A stretch of 64,000 nt of DNA from Pirellulales bacterium (GTDB lineage Bacteria > Planctomycetota > Planctomycetia > Pirellulales > Thermoguttaceae), in NCBI GenBank assembly GCA_016935315.1, contig JAFGRD010000111.1, forward strand, positions 1 to 64,000. The letters run 5' to 3'. A model generated the notes under the pieces. It was given only the letters and a program-made list of their open reading frames with translations, searched no databases and was not told where the DNA came from. Positions 40,201-47,514 of this stretch are shown in pieces; position 1 is the first letter of the stretch, and every line of letters begins with the position of its first letter. The position numbers and the translations under genes were made by a program.

Positions 40201-41014
40201 TTGGGTGTTTTACGGCTATTCGGCCTTCGACGGCCGCGACGCGGCCGCGGATGCGAGGGACGACGCGGCGCTGGCCACCGACAAGCGGGCGCTGTTGCCC
40301 GGCCAGACCGCCGGCTTCGCCAACTACACCAGCTACAGCCGCGGCATCAACGGGATCATGATCGACCTGGCCGGCCTGCCGGAGAACGCGTTGCCGGCGG
40401 CGTCCGATTTCCAGTTCCGCGTGGGCAACGACGAGAACCCGGCGAACTGGATCGCCGCGGCGAATCCGGCTGAAGTCGTTTTGCGCCCCGGGGCCGGCGT
40501 GGGCGGGTCCGACCGGGTGACGATCACCTGGCCGGATGGCGCGATTCGCGGCCAATGGCTGCAAGTGACCGTGCTCGGCACGGCCAACACGGGACTGGCC
40601 GAATCGGACGTATTCTACTTCGGCAACGCGGTGGCCGACGCGGGCAATTCGACGATCAACGCCAACGTCAACGTCGTCGACATGCTGTTGGCGCGAAACA
40701 ACTCGCGAACGTTCCTCGACCCCGCCGCCGTCGATTGCCCCTACGACTACAATCGCGATGCCCGCGTCAACGCCACCGACGTGCTCCTGGCGCGAAACAA
40801 CCAGACGCACTTTCTCAACGCCTTGAAGCTGATCACGGTACCCGGCGGTAAGGTTGCCCAAGGGGAGTCGGGGCCTGCCGGGGTCTCGCTCCCGAAACGG
40901 CCCGGTCGGTCCGCGTGGGAGTATGAGTTCGAGCCACGGGAGGCCCGGCAGCAGCGCGGCGGGCGGCAACGCCGTGCGGAAATTGACATGTGTGCGGAAT
41001 TTGTTATCTTGTAG
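31292..41014 (+). CDS. giant surface protein with two subtilisin domains, VCBS/UnbV, Fn3, Asp-box repeats and dockerins
   Basis: A 3240-aa secreted protein; ATG 31292 follows AAGGAG. Order of parts: export tag LEPLEDRRLLS (residues 32-42); SdrD-B-like domain (about 45-120); peptidase S8 domain 1 with Asp200, His242 (GHGSNVAS) and Ser428 (GTSQASP); discoidin-like segment; dockerin-like pair RVSATDLLLARNN / RVNATDVLLARNN (about 690-750); fervidolysin-type propeptide. Then S8 domain 2 with Asp990, His1062 (GHGTHCAG) and Ser1244 (GTSMACP); FG-GAP/VCBS repeats; ASPIC/UnbV domain; IPT/TIG; three Fn3 domains; eight Asp-box repeats (about 2390-2850); cadherin-like domain; a second copy of the segment-plus-dockerin; and a C-terminal SAWEYE motif. 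Both catalytic triads look intact. Its likely role is an extracellular or wall-anchored protease/adhesin. Fusion of two S8 domains in one chain is odd. Confidence 0.85.
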   Translation: MKPRRHGGRLACRWSSNLPGERILPPRRRLTLEPLEDRRLLSAGPLPEIHGAKWHDFDRDGRWDDGEPGLPGWTIYLDLDRNGRFDEDEPATVTDADGRYAFTGLAPGSYTVAEVFRDGWQQTYPGGGAVPADKSQLAKPGTTGSTAPIYLTSASVDVPDRKELLPKTNASGPLIGMQEFRADPRFAGIDGSGWATVIIDTGMALDHPAFGPDDNGDGVADRIVYQWDFAENDADAGDVHGHGSNVASIAASQDARYPGMAPGANIIALKVFDDSGEGEFADVERALQWVVANAAAYRIASVNMSLGDDENHGGPQTLYGIDDELAALAAMNVIVVSAAGNDFFPQGSVSGVSYPAADPHSLAVGAVYDSDIGTASYASGAEAFSTGADRIAPFSQRHPTLTSVFAPGASITGAWLVPGIYSVMHGTSQASPHVAGIAVLAQQLAVREMGRPLTPGEFAALLRQTGVVVFDGDDEDDNVTNTGLDFPRVDMPSLAEGILELARLGLTHTVEVDDGEVAGEVNFGNRDASLPADVTGRWIFYNNSSFDAYGPGPGPSDDRAVADDKRALLPGETATFANYTSYPRGINGVMVDVAGLAGTPTVADFVWKVGNDDDPDGFRDAAQPVSITVRPNAGLDGSDRVTMIWEDYAVRGQWLQVTVLPTERTGLAEADVFYFGNAAGESGDSATDARVSATDLLLARNNPRTFLDPAPVGFPYDYNRDGRVNATDVLLARNNATHFLDALKLITAPPSSRKLITTPDPSLKPITIPAWAEKAIAASGLPQANAAASRRIGPEPAEEEPMAYAQGEIIVRLKETVSPQDLRKQTYRQRKASHADILCRLEAQYGLCGATPVFGSLHTQMAAKNLTLAQGYAETESQLPEEKQPPDGRPVDLFPIYVVRTPQDVMAACALLRQDPDVAYAEPNYLRQTFDAALPNDYFVSDGGQWRQGSWGQAYADMWGLQRIEAPEAWQALSGSPQDAGSGIVVAVLDTGVYYYHEDLRDSLWINESTLPGKSEIPENGIDDDGNGYVDDYIGYDFSGDQSVQHSADVQADADPMDQIGHGTHCAGTIAAAADNAVGIAGVAPGARIMVLKTFPNAFDSVSAEAIYYAANQGADVLSNSWGGPGESHLLADAFDYAHDMGCVSVAAAGNDDFDAQYTSPANLDSVIAVAASTPDDRKADFSNYGLAVDLSAPGGGYADELGSGATDQYNILSTMPDVSTLALQYPELKVSDQPDYWRLGGTSMACPHVAGAAAVLISSDDALRQNPDEVRARLMAGADPIDADNPGLEGRLGTGRVNVAGALRQTEPAPLLRIVALQTSEVVVDRPGPVVVGVRNFWQDTSQGVTATLVSEDPRAVVDPLHAVADLGDLSRGETKTNAADPFLVHFDESIPYGDVIRFRLEVAHGGTPVQRLPLTMTVPFFSDRSAASRLPLDDVLPVSAAMQDYDGDGFSDVYYGGYSSGELYRNRADGSFENVTDVAGVGGMVDPNQQLFFDLDNDGDQDLLVNHGSMYAPRNNLFLNRGDGTFDDISDPGGVRLEDAFTVNLLAIDANGDRWTDVYTGGHLLLGQGDRTFVAVEAETVGLPRLRGDFTRQIVSFDYDNDTDLDLLIQCNLYRNNGDGTFSHIDAALEIAGRHGTADLYGAAAGDYDNDGYLDLFLSALSSEDPRRLYGGLLRNNGDGTFADVTDAAGELAEGIYAHWCGTDFFDYDNDGDLDLYVSNQGGVTTANQLYENHGDGTFGRVTEIAFPEQVRPGLGAACIGDYNVDGALDIYAPSGRGSGALLQNRIGQQNHWITIRLTGTTSGRDAVGAKVYLRSAGRTQLRQVHTSAVQTQPLHFGLGSDGLIEEIEIHWPSGLVQTLDGVEADRLLEITEPAGHLPRIASIQIEGSQATVGLPGDLVVIRGSNFGAAQAAVHGSVEFAVGLVAHVTYWSNTEIRCLVPDKVEEGNLHVVTDAGRSRGVCFRLLTIPAAPSDLRLEIVASAGIRLHWTDRADNEDGFEIERRIDDGEFTRIAMVGSDEVSFLDAEPVPEHVNAYRVRACNRAGCSADTTVASLYVDRPPAAPSDLRAVFNGLHLEFAWNDHAHNERRFDLYQNVQGDPAGVWLCATLAPNRETYAYAYQSLLPGRTYEYRIAAVNDFGQSEFSPTIAVTMPELAPPNGLEALAVSSSEIALRWDYGSWIGQGFLVEISTDGAVFASGVSVPFARTAHTLGGLNADAQYVFRISAYSYGESSGFTYAEPVVTLPNYDYSVALGQHRITDDWSGASYRGNGDGRLGAGERVELRVELTNTGSAPLDNLSVELTLVDGHAAGVEILQGGPITFPVGLLPGETGCGQESFVIEAPRQATDASTTAILLVNVFVDGLPVRHEPLPLSIAEAGAVSGPSDFRISGIDTDTGYRSLGPCLSIDAGGNIYALWQGFQAGPHGDIFFNRSRDRGVTWNRVDLRLDTGDPLGASHSSSPCIASDSSGHVYAVWEDDRNDRRDGNGDIYCNVSHDYGATWQAEAFRLDLGDSPGSTRSYSPSLCADEDGHVYVVWGDDRNGESDIYFNYSHDHGTTWLAEPIRLDTGDAPGAHDSYYPVLQCDARGSVYVAWSDRRNADVELNADIYFTHSRDYGATWQTEPVRLNVGADPGTSWSRYPSLSCDDEGHVYAAWQEYRHDPTRACADVYGNFSADYGATWRSDDVRLNAGDAPGASVSQHVQIGSDRIGHVYVLWSDSRHGKGEIYFNASDDYGATWPTDDVRISHTDSPGSYTLYSPTLTCDDQGNVYVAWQDYRNAFADGEADVYFNHSPDYGATWPSSDVRLDATDAPGESGSFAPVSVCDGRGSVYVAWTDNRNGPNGIFFVSALPDESPQLDPIADQVVLAGRRLEFEVTATDAKGMPLGLFVDLRELPEDQQARLADALLSEPVFDAATGKTTSTFRWLPDDSAAGTYAPVAVVATNPVTGRCWYQEIAMTVLVDEPSVVGRWVFYGYSAFDGRDAAADARDDAALATDKRALLPGQTAGFANYTSYSRGINGIMIDLAGLPENALPAASDFQFRVGNDENPANWIAAANPAEVVLRPGAGVGGSDRVTITWPDGAIRGQWLQVTVLGTANTGLAESDVFYFGNAVADAGNSTINANVNVVDMLLARNNSRTFLDPAAVDCPYDYNRDARVNATDVLLARNNQTHFLNALKLITVPGGKVAQGESGPAGVSLPKRPGRSAWEYEFEPREARQQRGGRQRRAEIDMCAEFVIL
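38452..39840 (+). repeat. tandem Asp-box (sialidase-like) protein repeats
   Basis: Within the giant protein, about eight units of 50-60 residues repeat the plan G-[HNS]-V-Y-[AV]-x-W-x-[DE]-x-R-N, then DIYFN-S-DYGATW, then RLD-GDxPG. Seven carry the Asp-box core DxGxTW seen in sialidases and other beta-propellers. Units differ at the DNA level, so the array is old rather than recently expanded. It likely folds as one eight-bladed propeller or as two partial ones. Confidence 0.75.
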
Positions 41015-41080
41015 GTTGTCTTTTCAAGTGTTCGGCGGGGTCCGTCGTTTCCGCAATCCATCACAGGCAGGAGCGCGATC

Positions 41081-44000
41081 ATGCGGCAATTCAGCCCGTT
41101 GTTGCTTCGTTGGGAGGCCCTCTCGCGTCATTGCCGGGCGGGAAGGAGCCGCGCGGAACGGCAGCACGCGAATCGGCGGATTCGCGGGCGGGCCACCCGA
41201 CTGGAAGCCCTGGAGCAACGGGCCCTGTTGAGTCTGGGCGGCGTCGAGTTGCCGTCGGCGGCCGAGGTGTTGCGTCTGAAAGGGCTCGGCATGACGCTGG
41301 GGCCGGCGGTCGAAGACCAGGGCCTGTGGGTCGACTTCAACGCGGCCGACGGCCTGGACCCGGACGCGGAGGCCGACTTCAAGCTGACCAAGGCTTCCGC
41401 CGAGAAGATCGTCGGGCAGGTTTCCATCCCCGGCGCATGGCTGGAAGCCGTGGCCTTGGGCGACCTGGAGTTTAGCCGGCTGACCGTGCCCGGGTGTGGA
41501 TACACCAATGTCATCGGCGCGCCGCGGTTGCCGGTGCTGCGGAGCGTCCTGGCCGTCGCCGACGGGGCCGAGGTCACCGCGAAGGTCACCGGCGAGGCGC
41601 GCATGCTGTCGCTGATCGATGTGGGCATGCCGTTGCCGCTGGCGCCCGTGCAAGCGCCCGTGCCCAAGTTGCCCGGCGCCCTGGAGGCGGCGCCGCTGGA
41701 CCTGGACCAGGCGGCTTACGCCACGGATCGGCTCGGGCCGGAAACCAGCGTGCGGGTGGTGGAAGCGGGCGAGCTGGCGGGCCAGCGGCTGGTGATGCTC
41801 GAAGTGACCCCGATCGCCTACAACCCCGTGGCGCAGGCGGTCGGCATCTACGACACGCTGACCGTCAACGTCAGCATTCGGGGCGGCGAGAAGGACAGCC
41901 CCGTGCTCTCGGCGAGAGAAGACGCCTGGTTGGCGGGCGCGGCCGTCAACCACCTGCCCGAGAAGAGCCAGACCAAGGCCGGCGGCCGGTTGCTGATCGT
42001 CGCTCACAGCGACTTCTACGGAGACCTCGACACGTTTGTCGACCACAAGGAAGCCTTGGGCTGGACGGTGGACCTGTGCGGCACGGCGACCGCCGGCACG
42101 ACGGCCACGGCCATCCGCAGCTACATTCAGAACCGCTACAACAACGTCGGCCTCCGGCCCGACGCCGTGCTGCTGGTGGGCGATACGGATCGCATCCCGG
42201 CCTTCACCGGATCGGGAACCGGGACGCCGGCGACCGATCTCTACTACGGCTGCATGGGCACGGGCGACGATTGGTATCCCGAGTTTTCCGTGGGGCGTTT
42301 CAGCGTGGCCAATGCCGCGCAGCTAGCCGACGTGGTCGCCAAGACGATCGACTACGAGTCGTCGACCTACGGATCCTGGACCAGCCAGGCGGCGTTCCTG
42401 GCGGGCAACGACCACTACTCGCTCACCGAAGGCACGCACAACTGGGTGATCGGCAATCACCTCAACGGCGCGGGCTACACCAGCGACCGGCTCTACGAGG
42501 TCACTTACTCGGCGACCACGCAGGACGTCCGCGACGCGCTGAACAACGGCCGGGCGTGGGCCGTCTATTCGGGACACGGCTCCACGCGGTCGTGGGCGGA
42601 CGGGCCGGCCTTCGAGCAGAACGACGTGCGGAATCTCACCAACGGCGACATGGCGCCCTTCGTCAGCAGTTTCGCCTGCGTCACCGGCAGTTACACGATC
42701 GCAGAGTGTTTCATGGAGACCTGGCTGCGGGAACCCAACGGCGGGGCCGTGGTGGCCGTCGGCTCCAGCGTGAACAGTTGGTGGACCGAGGACGACATCC
42801 TCGAACGGAAGCTCTTCGACGCCATCTACGACGACGGCTACGCGGCCCACGGCGACGCCTGGCTGCGAGCGAAAGAGCTTTATCGCGGGTATTTCGGGGT
42901 CTCTGCCGACACCCGACGCTACTTTGAAATGTACAACCTCTTCGGCGACCCCACCGTGGCGCTGGTGGGACTCCGCGACGACGGCTACGAACCGAACGAT
43001 TCGCTCGCCGATGCGTATGATCTCAGCAGCCGAGAGGGCACCTGGCTGAGCAGCGTCGGCGGCATGGGGATCCAGCGGGACGACGACTGGTACGGGATCA
43101 GTGTCGCCTCCGACGCGCTGCGCCTCGTGGCGGAAGTGACGTTCAACGACGCCGACGGCAACGTCGACCTGGCCTTGTACGACGACTCGGGGACCTTGCT
43201 GCAGTCGTCCACCTCGCTGACCGACAGCGAGCGGATCGACTATGCCGTGCCGTCGGCAGGAACCTATTATCTGAGGGTCTATCACGGCAACCGGGGAAAC
43301 CTTTACGACCTCCGGTGGGACGGTCTGCAGCCGCAGATCGATCTGTTCGGCGCGGCGTTCGACCTGCCGGGTTCCGAGCAGACGGCGGCCGGCAGCACTC
43401 TCGACGTCGCGTTCCAGATCGGCAACGGCGAAGCGGACCCCGCCGGTTCTTTCGACGTCGACTTCTACTTCAGCACCGACAACGTGATCGCCTCGACGGA
43501 TTACCACTTGGGGACGTACCGCGTGGACGGCTTGAGTGGCAACAGCGCGACCGGCACACTGACGAAGCGCCTTGCCTTGCCGCCGGTCGGCGAGCCGCTC
43601 TACCACGGCGACGCCTGGTACTACGTCGGAATGATCGTGGATGCCGGCCACGAGATCTCGGAGACGGACGAGGGCAACAACCGGAGCACCGGTTCCGGCC
43701 TCGACTGGGAGAACCGGTACGTTTTCGACGACGCCTACGAACAAAACGACGGCCGGACCACGGCGTTCGACCTCAGCGGCTTCGAGGCCACGTGGCTCAG
43801 CGCGATCGACGGACCGGGCGCCCAGACCGACGACGACTGGTATCGCATCGACGTCAGTCCGGACGGCGGGCGGGTGATCGTCGACCTAACCTTCGTGCAC
43901 GATGCCGGCAACCTCGACGTGGCGCTGTACGACACAAACGGCGGCCTGCTGGCGGTCTCGCAGTCCGCCACCGACAACGAGCACGTCGAGGCGGTCGTGT

Positions 44001-45070
44001 TTGCCGTCGCGCCTTACTATCTGAAGGTCTTCGGCGAGGGTGCCGGCAACCGCTACGACCTGCTCTGGGAAGACGTCGCCGCCGAGCCCCTTTGGTGGGA
44101 TCAGCTCGGCGACGGCTACTGGGGCGAGATCGACCTCTGGTCGGGGCGGTCGCGCTGGGTCGATTCGGCCGGCCAGGCGACCTCCCGCTCGCCCAGTGAT
44201 TCCTTTACCGACGCCGTCGTCAGGACCGACGTGGTGACGGTCGGCGCCGACCGCTTCGCGCGCGACCTGACGGTTGAAAGCGGGACGCTGACGATGGTGC
44301 CCGGGATGAGCCTCCACCTCGCAGGCGACGCCGCGATGCTCGAGCCTGCCGAGTACGCCCACCAGTTGGGCGCCGCGACCGGTGGTCTCGTCGATGTTGC
44401 CGGCCGCGCCGCGCTGGCCGGCCGCCTGAGCCTGGCTGCCCACCAGAAGCTGCACGCGGCGCCGGCCAGCCTGCCGCAGTGGTACGGCTACGAAACGCGA
44501 ACGGTTCTCCGCGCCGGCGGGGGTGTCGTCGGTGCCTTCGATCACGAGCCGTTCGTGGGGGAGCACCTCGGCCACGGTGTCTTCCTGGCCGACCAGGGGC
44601 CGCACGGCCGGGGCGTGACCTACACGGCCACCACCGTCGAGGTGGATCTGTTCCAGGCGGCGCCCGGCGACGCCAACGGCGACGGCGCGGTCAACGGCAA
44701 GGACATCCAAGCGATCCTGGCGGCCAACAAGTTCGGCACCGCGGCACGGGCCACCTGGCTCGAAGGCGATTTCACGGGCAACGGCGTGGTCGACGGCAAC
44801 GACATTCAGGCGATCTTGGCGGCCAATCTGTTTGGCACCGGCCCGTACATCGCGCCGATTCCAAAACCAGCCGACAAGAGCCTTGGCAGCCGCACGACCT
44901 CGCCGGGCATGGCACAAGCCCACGACGCCGTCTTCGCACAGGCAGCCCCGAGGACCCAACGCAGTTCGGCGTGGGTCTACGAGCCCCTGCAGACTCGCGC
45001 GACGAAACGGACCTCGCCGAGGAGCCCGCTGGTCGCCGCGGCCACGGACCGCTTGCTGGAAACGTGTTGA
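41081..45070 (+). CDS. gingipain-type (C25) cysteine peptidase with PPC and dockerin domains
   Basis: A 1329-aa exported protease; ATG 41081 follows CAGGAG. The N-terminus carries LEALEQRALLS, a variant of the planctomycete export tag. A propeptide-like region is followed by the C25 caspase-like domain: LLIVAHSDFYGDL, AVLLVGDTDRIPAF, catalytic His499 in YSGHGS and Cys533 in SSFACVTG. An Ig-like region, two pre-peptidase C-terminal (PPC) domains with EPNDSLADAYDL and EQNDGRTTAFDL starts, and a CARDB-like domain come next. The dockerin pair GDANGDGAVNGKDIQAILAAN / GDFTGNGVVDGNDIQAILAAN follows, then a tail with SAWVYEPL. Gingipain-like enzymes cleave after Arg or Lys; specificity cannot be read here. 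It starts 66 bp after the giant subtilisin-like gene, so the two may be co-expressed. Confidence 0.85.
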   Translation: MRQFSPLLLRWEALSRHCRAGRSRAERQHANRRIRGRATRLEALEQRALLSLGGVELPSAAEVLRLKGLGMTLGPAVEDQGLWVDFNAADGLDPDAEADFKLTKASAEKIVGQVSIPGAWLEAVALGDLEFSRLTVPGCGYTNVIGAPRLPVLRSVLAVADGAEVTAKVTGEARMLSLIDVGMPLPLAPVQAPVPKLPGALEAAPLDLDQAAYATDRLGPETSVRVVEAGELAGQRLVMLEVTPIAYNPVAQAVGIYDTLTVNVSIRGGEKDSPVLSAREDAWLAGAAVNHLPEKSQTKAGGRLLIVAHSDFYGDLDTFVDHKEALGWTVDLCGTATAGTTATAIRSYIQNRYNNVGLRPDAVLLVGDTDRIPAFTGSGTGTPATDLYYGCMGTGDDWYPEFSVGRFSVANAAQLADVVAKTIDYESSTYGSWTSQAAFLAGNDHYSLTEGTHNWVIGNHLNGAGYTSDRLYEVTYSATTQDVRDALNNGRAWAVYSGHGSTRSWADGPAFEQNDVRNLTNGDMAPFVSSFACVTGSYTIAECFMETWLREPNGGAVVAVGSSVNSWWTEDDILERKLFDAIYDDGYAAHGDAWLRAKELYRGYFGVSADTRRYFEMYNLFGDPTVALVGLRDDGYEPNDSLADAYDLSSREGTWLSSVGGMGIQRDDDWYGISVASDALRLVAEVTFNDADGNVDLALYDDSGTLLQSSTSLTDSERIDYAVPSAGTYYLRVYHGNRGNLYDLRWDGLQPQIDLFGAAFDLPGSEQTAAGSTLDVAFQIGNGEADPAGSFDVDFYFSTDNVIASTDYHLGTYRVDGLSGNSATGTLTKRLALPPVGEPLYHGDAWYYVGMIVDAGHEISETDEGNNRSTGSGLDWENRYVFDDAYEQNDGRTTAFDLSGFEATWLSAIDGPGAQTDDDWYRIDVSPDGGRVIVDLTFVHDAGNLDVALYDTNGGLLAVSQSATDNEHVEAVVFAVAPYYLKVFGEGAGNRYDLLWEDVAAEPLWWDQLGDGYWGEIDLWSGRSRWVDSAGQATSRSPSDSFTDAVVRTDVVTVGADRFARDLTVESGTLTMVPGMSLHLAGDAAMLEPAEYAHQLGAATGGLVDVAGRAALAGRLSLAAHQKLHAAPASLPQWYGYETRTVLRAGGGVVGAFDHEPFVGEHLGHGVFLADQGPHGRGVTYTATTVEVDLFQAAPGDANGDGAVNGKDIQAILAANKFGTAARATWLEGDFTGNGVVDGNDIQAILAANLFGTGPYIAPIPKPADKSLGSRTTSPGMAQAHDAVFAQAAPRTQRSSAWVYEPLQTRATKRTSPRSPLVAAATDRLLETC

Positions 45071-45168
45071 TTGGCTCGCGGACAGCTTGCTTGGCTCTCC
45101 GGTAACCAGATCCGGGGTACGCGGCCGACGGCAGCCGGGCGAGCCAACAGAAGGGGATCGCGCACACC

Positions 45169-46221
45169 ATGCAAACGACGACCCACAAGCGACGGGCGCT
45201 GATCCGCCGCCTGTTTCCCGAGGGCGTCCCCAAGCTCTGGTGTCCTCCGCTGACGCACTACGACGCCGAGGGGCACCTCGACCGGCGGCGAATCGCCGGG
45301 CACTGGCAAGGCATGGCGCCGTACGTGGGAGGGATGCTGATTCCCGGCTCCACGGGCGACGGCTGGGAAATGGACGCGGCGGAGCAACGCCGCCTGCTCG
45401 AGCTGACTCTGGAGGTCGCCTCCCCGCTGCGGATTCACGTGCTGGCGGGCGCCTTGCGCACCGACGCCGAAGAGGAGCGGAAGACGGTCGAGGAGACGCT
45501 GGGCTGGCTTCGCGGGCGCACGGGCATCGACGACACGATCGGTGCCCTGGCCGCCGCCGGGGTCTGTGGCTTTACGGTGTGCCCGCCCGCCGGTGCCGAT
45601 CGCTCGCAGCGAGAAATCCACGATCGGCTGGCGGCGATTCTCGACCTGGGCGCACCGACGGCGATCTACCAATTGCCCCAAGTCACGCAGAACGAAGCCG
45701 ATCCGCAGACCGTCGCCGAGCTGGCCGCCCGCTATCCGAATTTCTACCTCTTCAAAGACACCAGCGGCGCGGACCGCGTGGCCGCCTCGGGGCTCGATTT
45801 CGGCGGCGTCTATCTTGTCCGCGGTGCCGAAGGCAACTATGGCCGGTGGCTGCAATCCGCCGGCGGCCCCTATGCGGGCTTCCTGCTGAGCACGGCCAAC
45901 TGCTTCGCCCGGCAACTGCATCAGATGATCGAACACATCGAACAGGGCGACCTCGCGCGGGCACGCACGCTGATCGGTCGCGTGGAAGAGGTGGTCGCCA
46001 GGGTCTTCGACCTCGTGGCCGAGCTGCCCGACGGCAACGCCTTCACCAACGCCAACAAGGCCATCGACCACTTCCTGGCCCATGGCCCCGGGGCCGGCGA
46101 CGTCGCGCCACCCCGGTTGCACGCCGGCGGTCGGCTTCCGGGCGAAGTGATCGATGCCACGGGCCGCGCGCTGCACGAGAGCGGGCTGATGCCCGAGACC
46201 GGCTACCTCGCCGCGTGCTGA
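45169..46221 (+). CDS. dihydrodipicolinate synthase / N-acetylneuraminate lyase superfamily aldolase
   Basis: A 350-aa class I aldolase of the DapA/NanA superfamily. ATG 45169 follows AAGGGG. The substrate-binding loop is PGSTGDGWEM (GTTGE-like), the catalytic Tyr is Tyr167 in IYQLPQ, and the Schiff-base Lys is Lys196 in LFKDTSG. The protein is about 50 residues longer than typical DapA, with extensions at both ends. The divergence from GTTGE and its isolation from lysine genes argue against lysine biosynthesis. A sugar-acid or sialic-acid-like aldolase in catabolism is more likely (inference). It follows the two giant secreted proteins. Confidence 0.82.
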   Translation: MQTTTHKRRALIRRLFPEGVPKLWCPPLTHYDAEGHLDRRRIAGHWQGMAPYVGGMLIPGSTGDGWEMDAAEQRRLLELTLEVASPLRIHVLAGALRTDAEEERKTVEETLGWLRGRTGIDDTIGALAAAGVCGFTVCPPAGADRSQREIHDRLAAILDLGAPTAIYQLPQVTQNEADPQTVAELAARYPNFYLFKDTSGADRVAASGLDFGGVYLVRGAEGNYGRWLQSAGGPYAGFLLSTANCFARQLHQMIEHIEQGDLARARTLIGRVEEVVARVFDLVAELPDGNAFTNANKAIDHFLAHGPGAGDVAPPRLHAGGRLPGEVIDATGRALHESGLMPETGYLAAC

Positions 46222-46311
46222 AATGCCGCTGCAAAACGCATTCGCGGTCGCGTCGGCCGGTGCCGGCGAATCCGAAGGGGGCCCGCAGGGACTCTCAGGT
46301 GGTGTTCGAAA

Positions 46312-47430
46312 TCACTCCTTCCGCAACTCGTCGATCATTTTGCGGAGCTGCTCGATCTGTTCGTTCATCTGCTGCATCTGCTGCTGCATCTGATCTTCGG
46401 GCGACTTCTTGATTTGGACCTTGGGCGACTCCTTGACCGGGGCGTCCTGCTTGGGCAGCAAACGCTTCTCGATCCGCAGCCTTTGCTTCCGCAATCCGTC
46501 CAAATCAGGGATGAAATCGAACCCCGGCAGCCGATCCATGGGGCCGGCGGGGATCCGGCCCAGCATCCGCTCGATGTGGGGGCGGACGTCATCCGGAAGC
46601 TTGCCCAGATCGTCTTCGGTCAGTTCCCACCGCTCATCGCCCCGCTCGACCACGATTTTGGCCGGCTTGTCGCCCTGCTTGGTGATGTTGACGCTCATGT
46701 TGCCCGGCAGCGGCGGCTGGAGTTTGGCGCCGGGCGGCAGAATGGTGCCCGGGTGGAAGAACCGCAGGCGGAACGGCCCCTTGGTCATCCCGCCTGGCTG
46801 CATCCGCTCCAAGAGCTTCTGTATCTGTTCCGGACCGCCCTTGGGATCCACCGAACCACTGCCTTCCACGCGTACCTGCTCGGGGCGCTTGCCCGGCGTA
46901 ACCGTGACCTGCTGCGGCTTGCCGCCTCGAATGATCTCAAGCTGCAACTCCTTCTCGCCGGCCGACTCGACCGCGTCGATCAGGTTCTGGAGCTGTTTCA
47001 ATTCCGTCTCGCCAGCCTTCAGCAGGACGTCGTGCGGCTTCAGGCCGGCCGCGGCCGCCGGGCTCTCGGGCATGACCTCTTTGACGACCAGCCCTTGATC
47101 CTCGGGCAGACTCAGTTGGACGCGCAACGTGGCGTCGGCCGGATTGCACTGCAGCCCCACCCAATAGTCGCCCAGCTTGACCAGGGTCGGTGTGAACTCG
47201 CCGGCCTGGGCTCGCAACTCTGCGCCCGTTTTAGGGTCGAACAGAAACACTCCGTCGTCCGAATGCAGTTGCATCCGCACGGTCTTCTGCGGCTGGCCGG
47301 TCGAATCCACTTGCATCTCGACGCGCGCCGTCGCCTGGACCGTCCCGGACTCTTCCTGCGGCTCTTGTGCCGTGACGACCGTGGCCGAGCACAGCAGCGC
47401 AAGACCGCCAATCCAAACGCTTTTCGACAT
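46312..47430 (-). CDS. exported PDZ-domain protein of a sigma-factor operon
   Basis: A 372-aa protein with a Sec signal peptide (MSKSVWIGGLALLCSATVVTAQ). ATG 47430 has AAGGAG upstream. One PDZ domain lies near residues 100-190 (VGLQCN.., GLVVKEVMPESPAAAAGLKPHDVLL, QNLIDAVESAGEKELQLEIIRGGK). A Pro/Gly-rich part follows, then a charged region and a Gln/Met-rich coiled coil (QMQQQMQQMNEQIEQLRKMI) at the end. No protease triad is attached, so it is a binding or scaffolding protein. It is the third gene after an ECF sigma factor and its probable anti-sigma factor, and may sense misfolded or ligand peptides for that module. Confidence 0.75.
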   Translation of the reverse strand: MSKSVWIGGLALLCSATVVTAQEPQEESGTVQATARVEMQVDSTGQPQKTVRMQLHSDDGVFLFDPKTGAELRAQAGEFTPTLVKLGDYWVGLQCNPADATLRVQLSLPEDQGLVVKEVMPESPAAAAGLKPHDVLLKAGETELKQLQNLIDAVESAGEKELQLEIIRGGKPQQVTVTPGKRPEQVRVEGSGSVDPKGGPEQIQKLLERMQPGGMTKGPFRLRFFHPGTILPPGAKLQPPLPGNMSVNITKQGDKPAKIVVERGDERWELTEDDLGKLPDDVRPHIERMLGRIPAGPMDRLPGFDFIPDLDGLRKQRLRIEKRLLPKQDAPVKESPKVQIKKSPEDQMQQQMQQMNEQIEQLRKMIDELRKE

Positions 47431-47514
47431 GACCTTCTCCTTCACTCGGGAAACGGGGACAAAGTGATTTTCTTCCAGGGACTCGCAGAGCAACACGTTG
47501 GGCATCTGTGGGTC

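Noticed and set aside
30932-40969. Two very long open frames on the minus strand (about 1957 and 1383 codons) opposite the giant secreted protein
   Set aside because: They are composition shadows of the high-GC rightward gene. They show low-complexity Arg/Gly/Val-rich sequence, no start site and no recognisable domain, while the plus strand has ordered domains.
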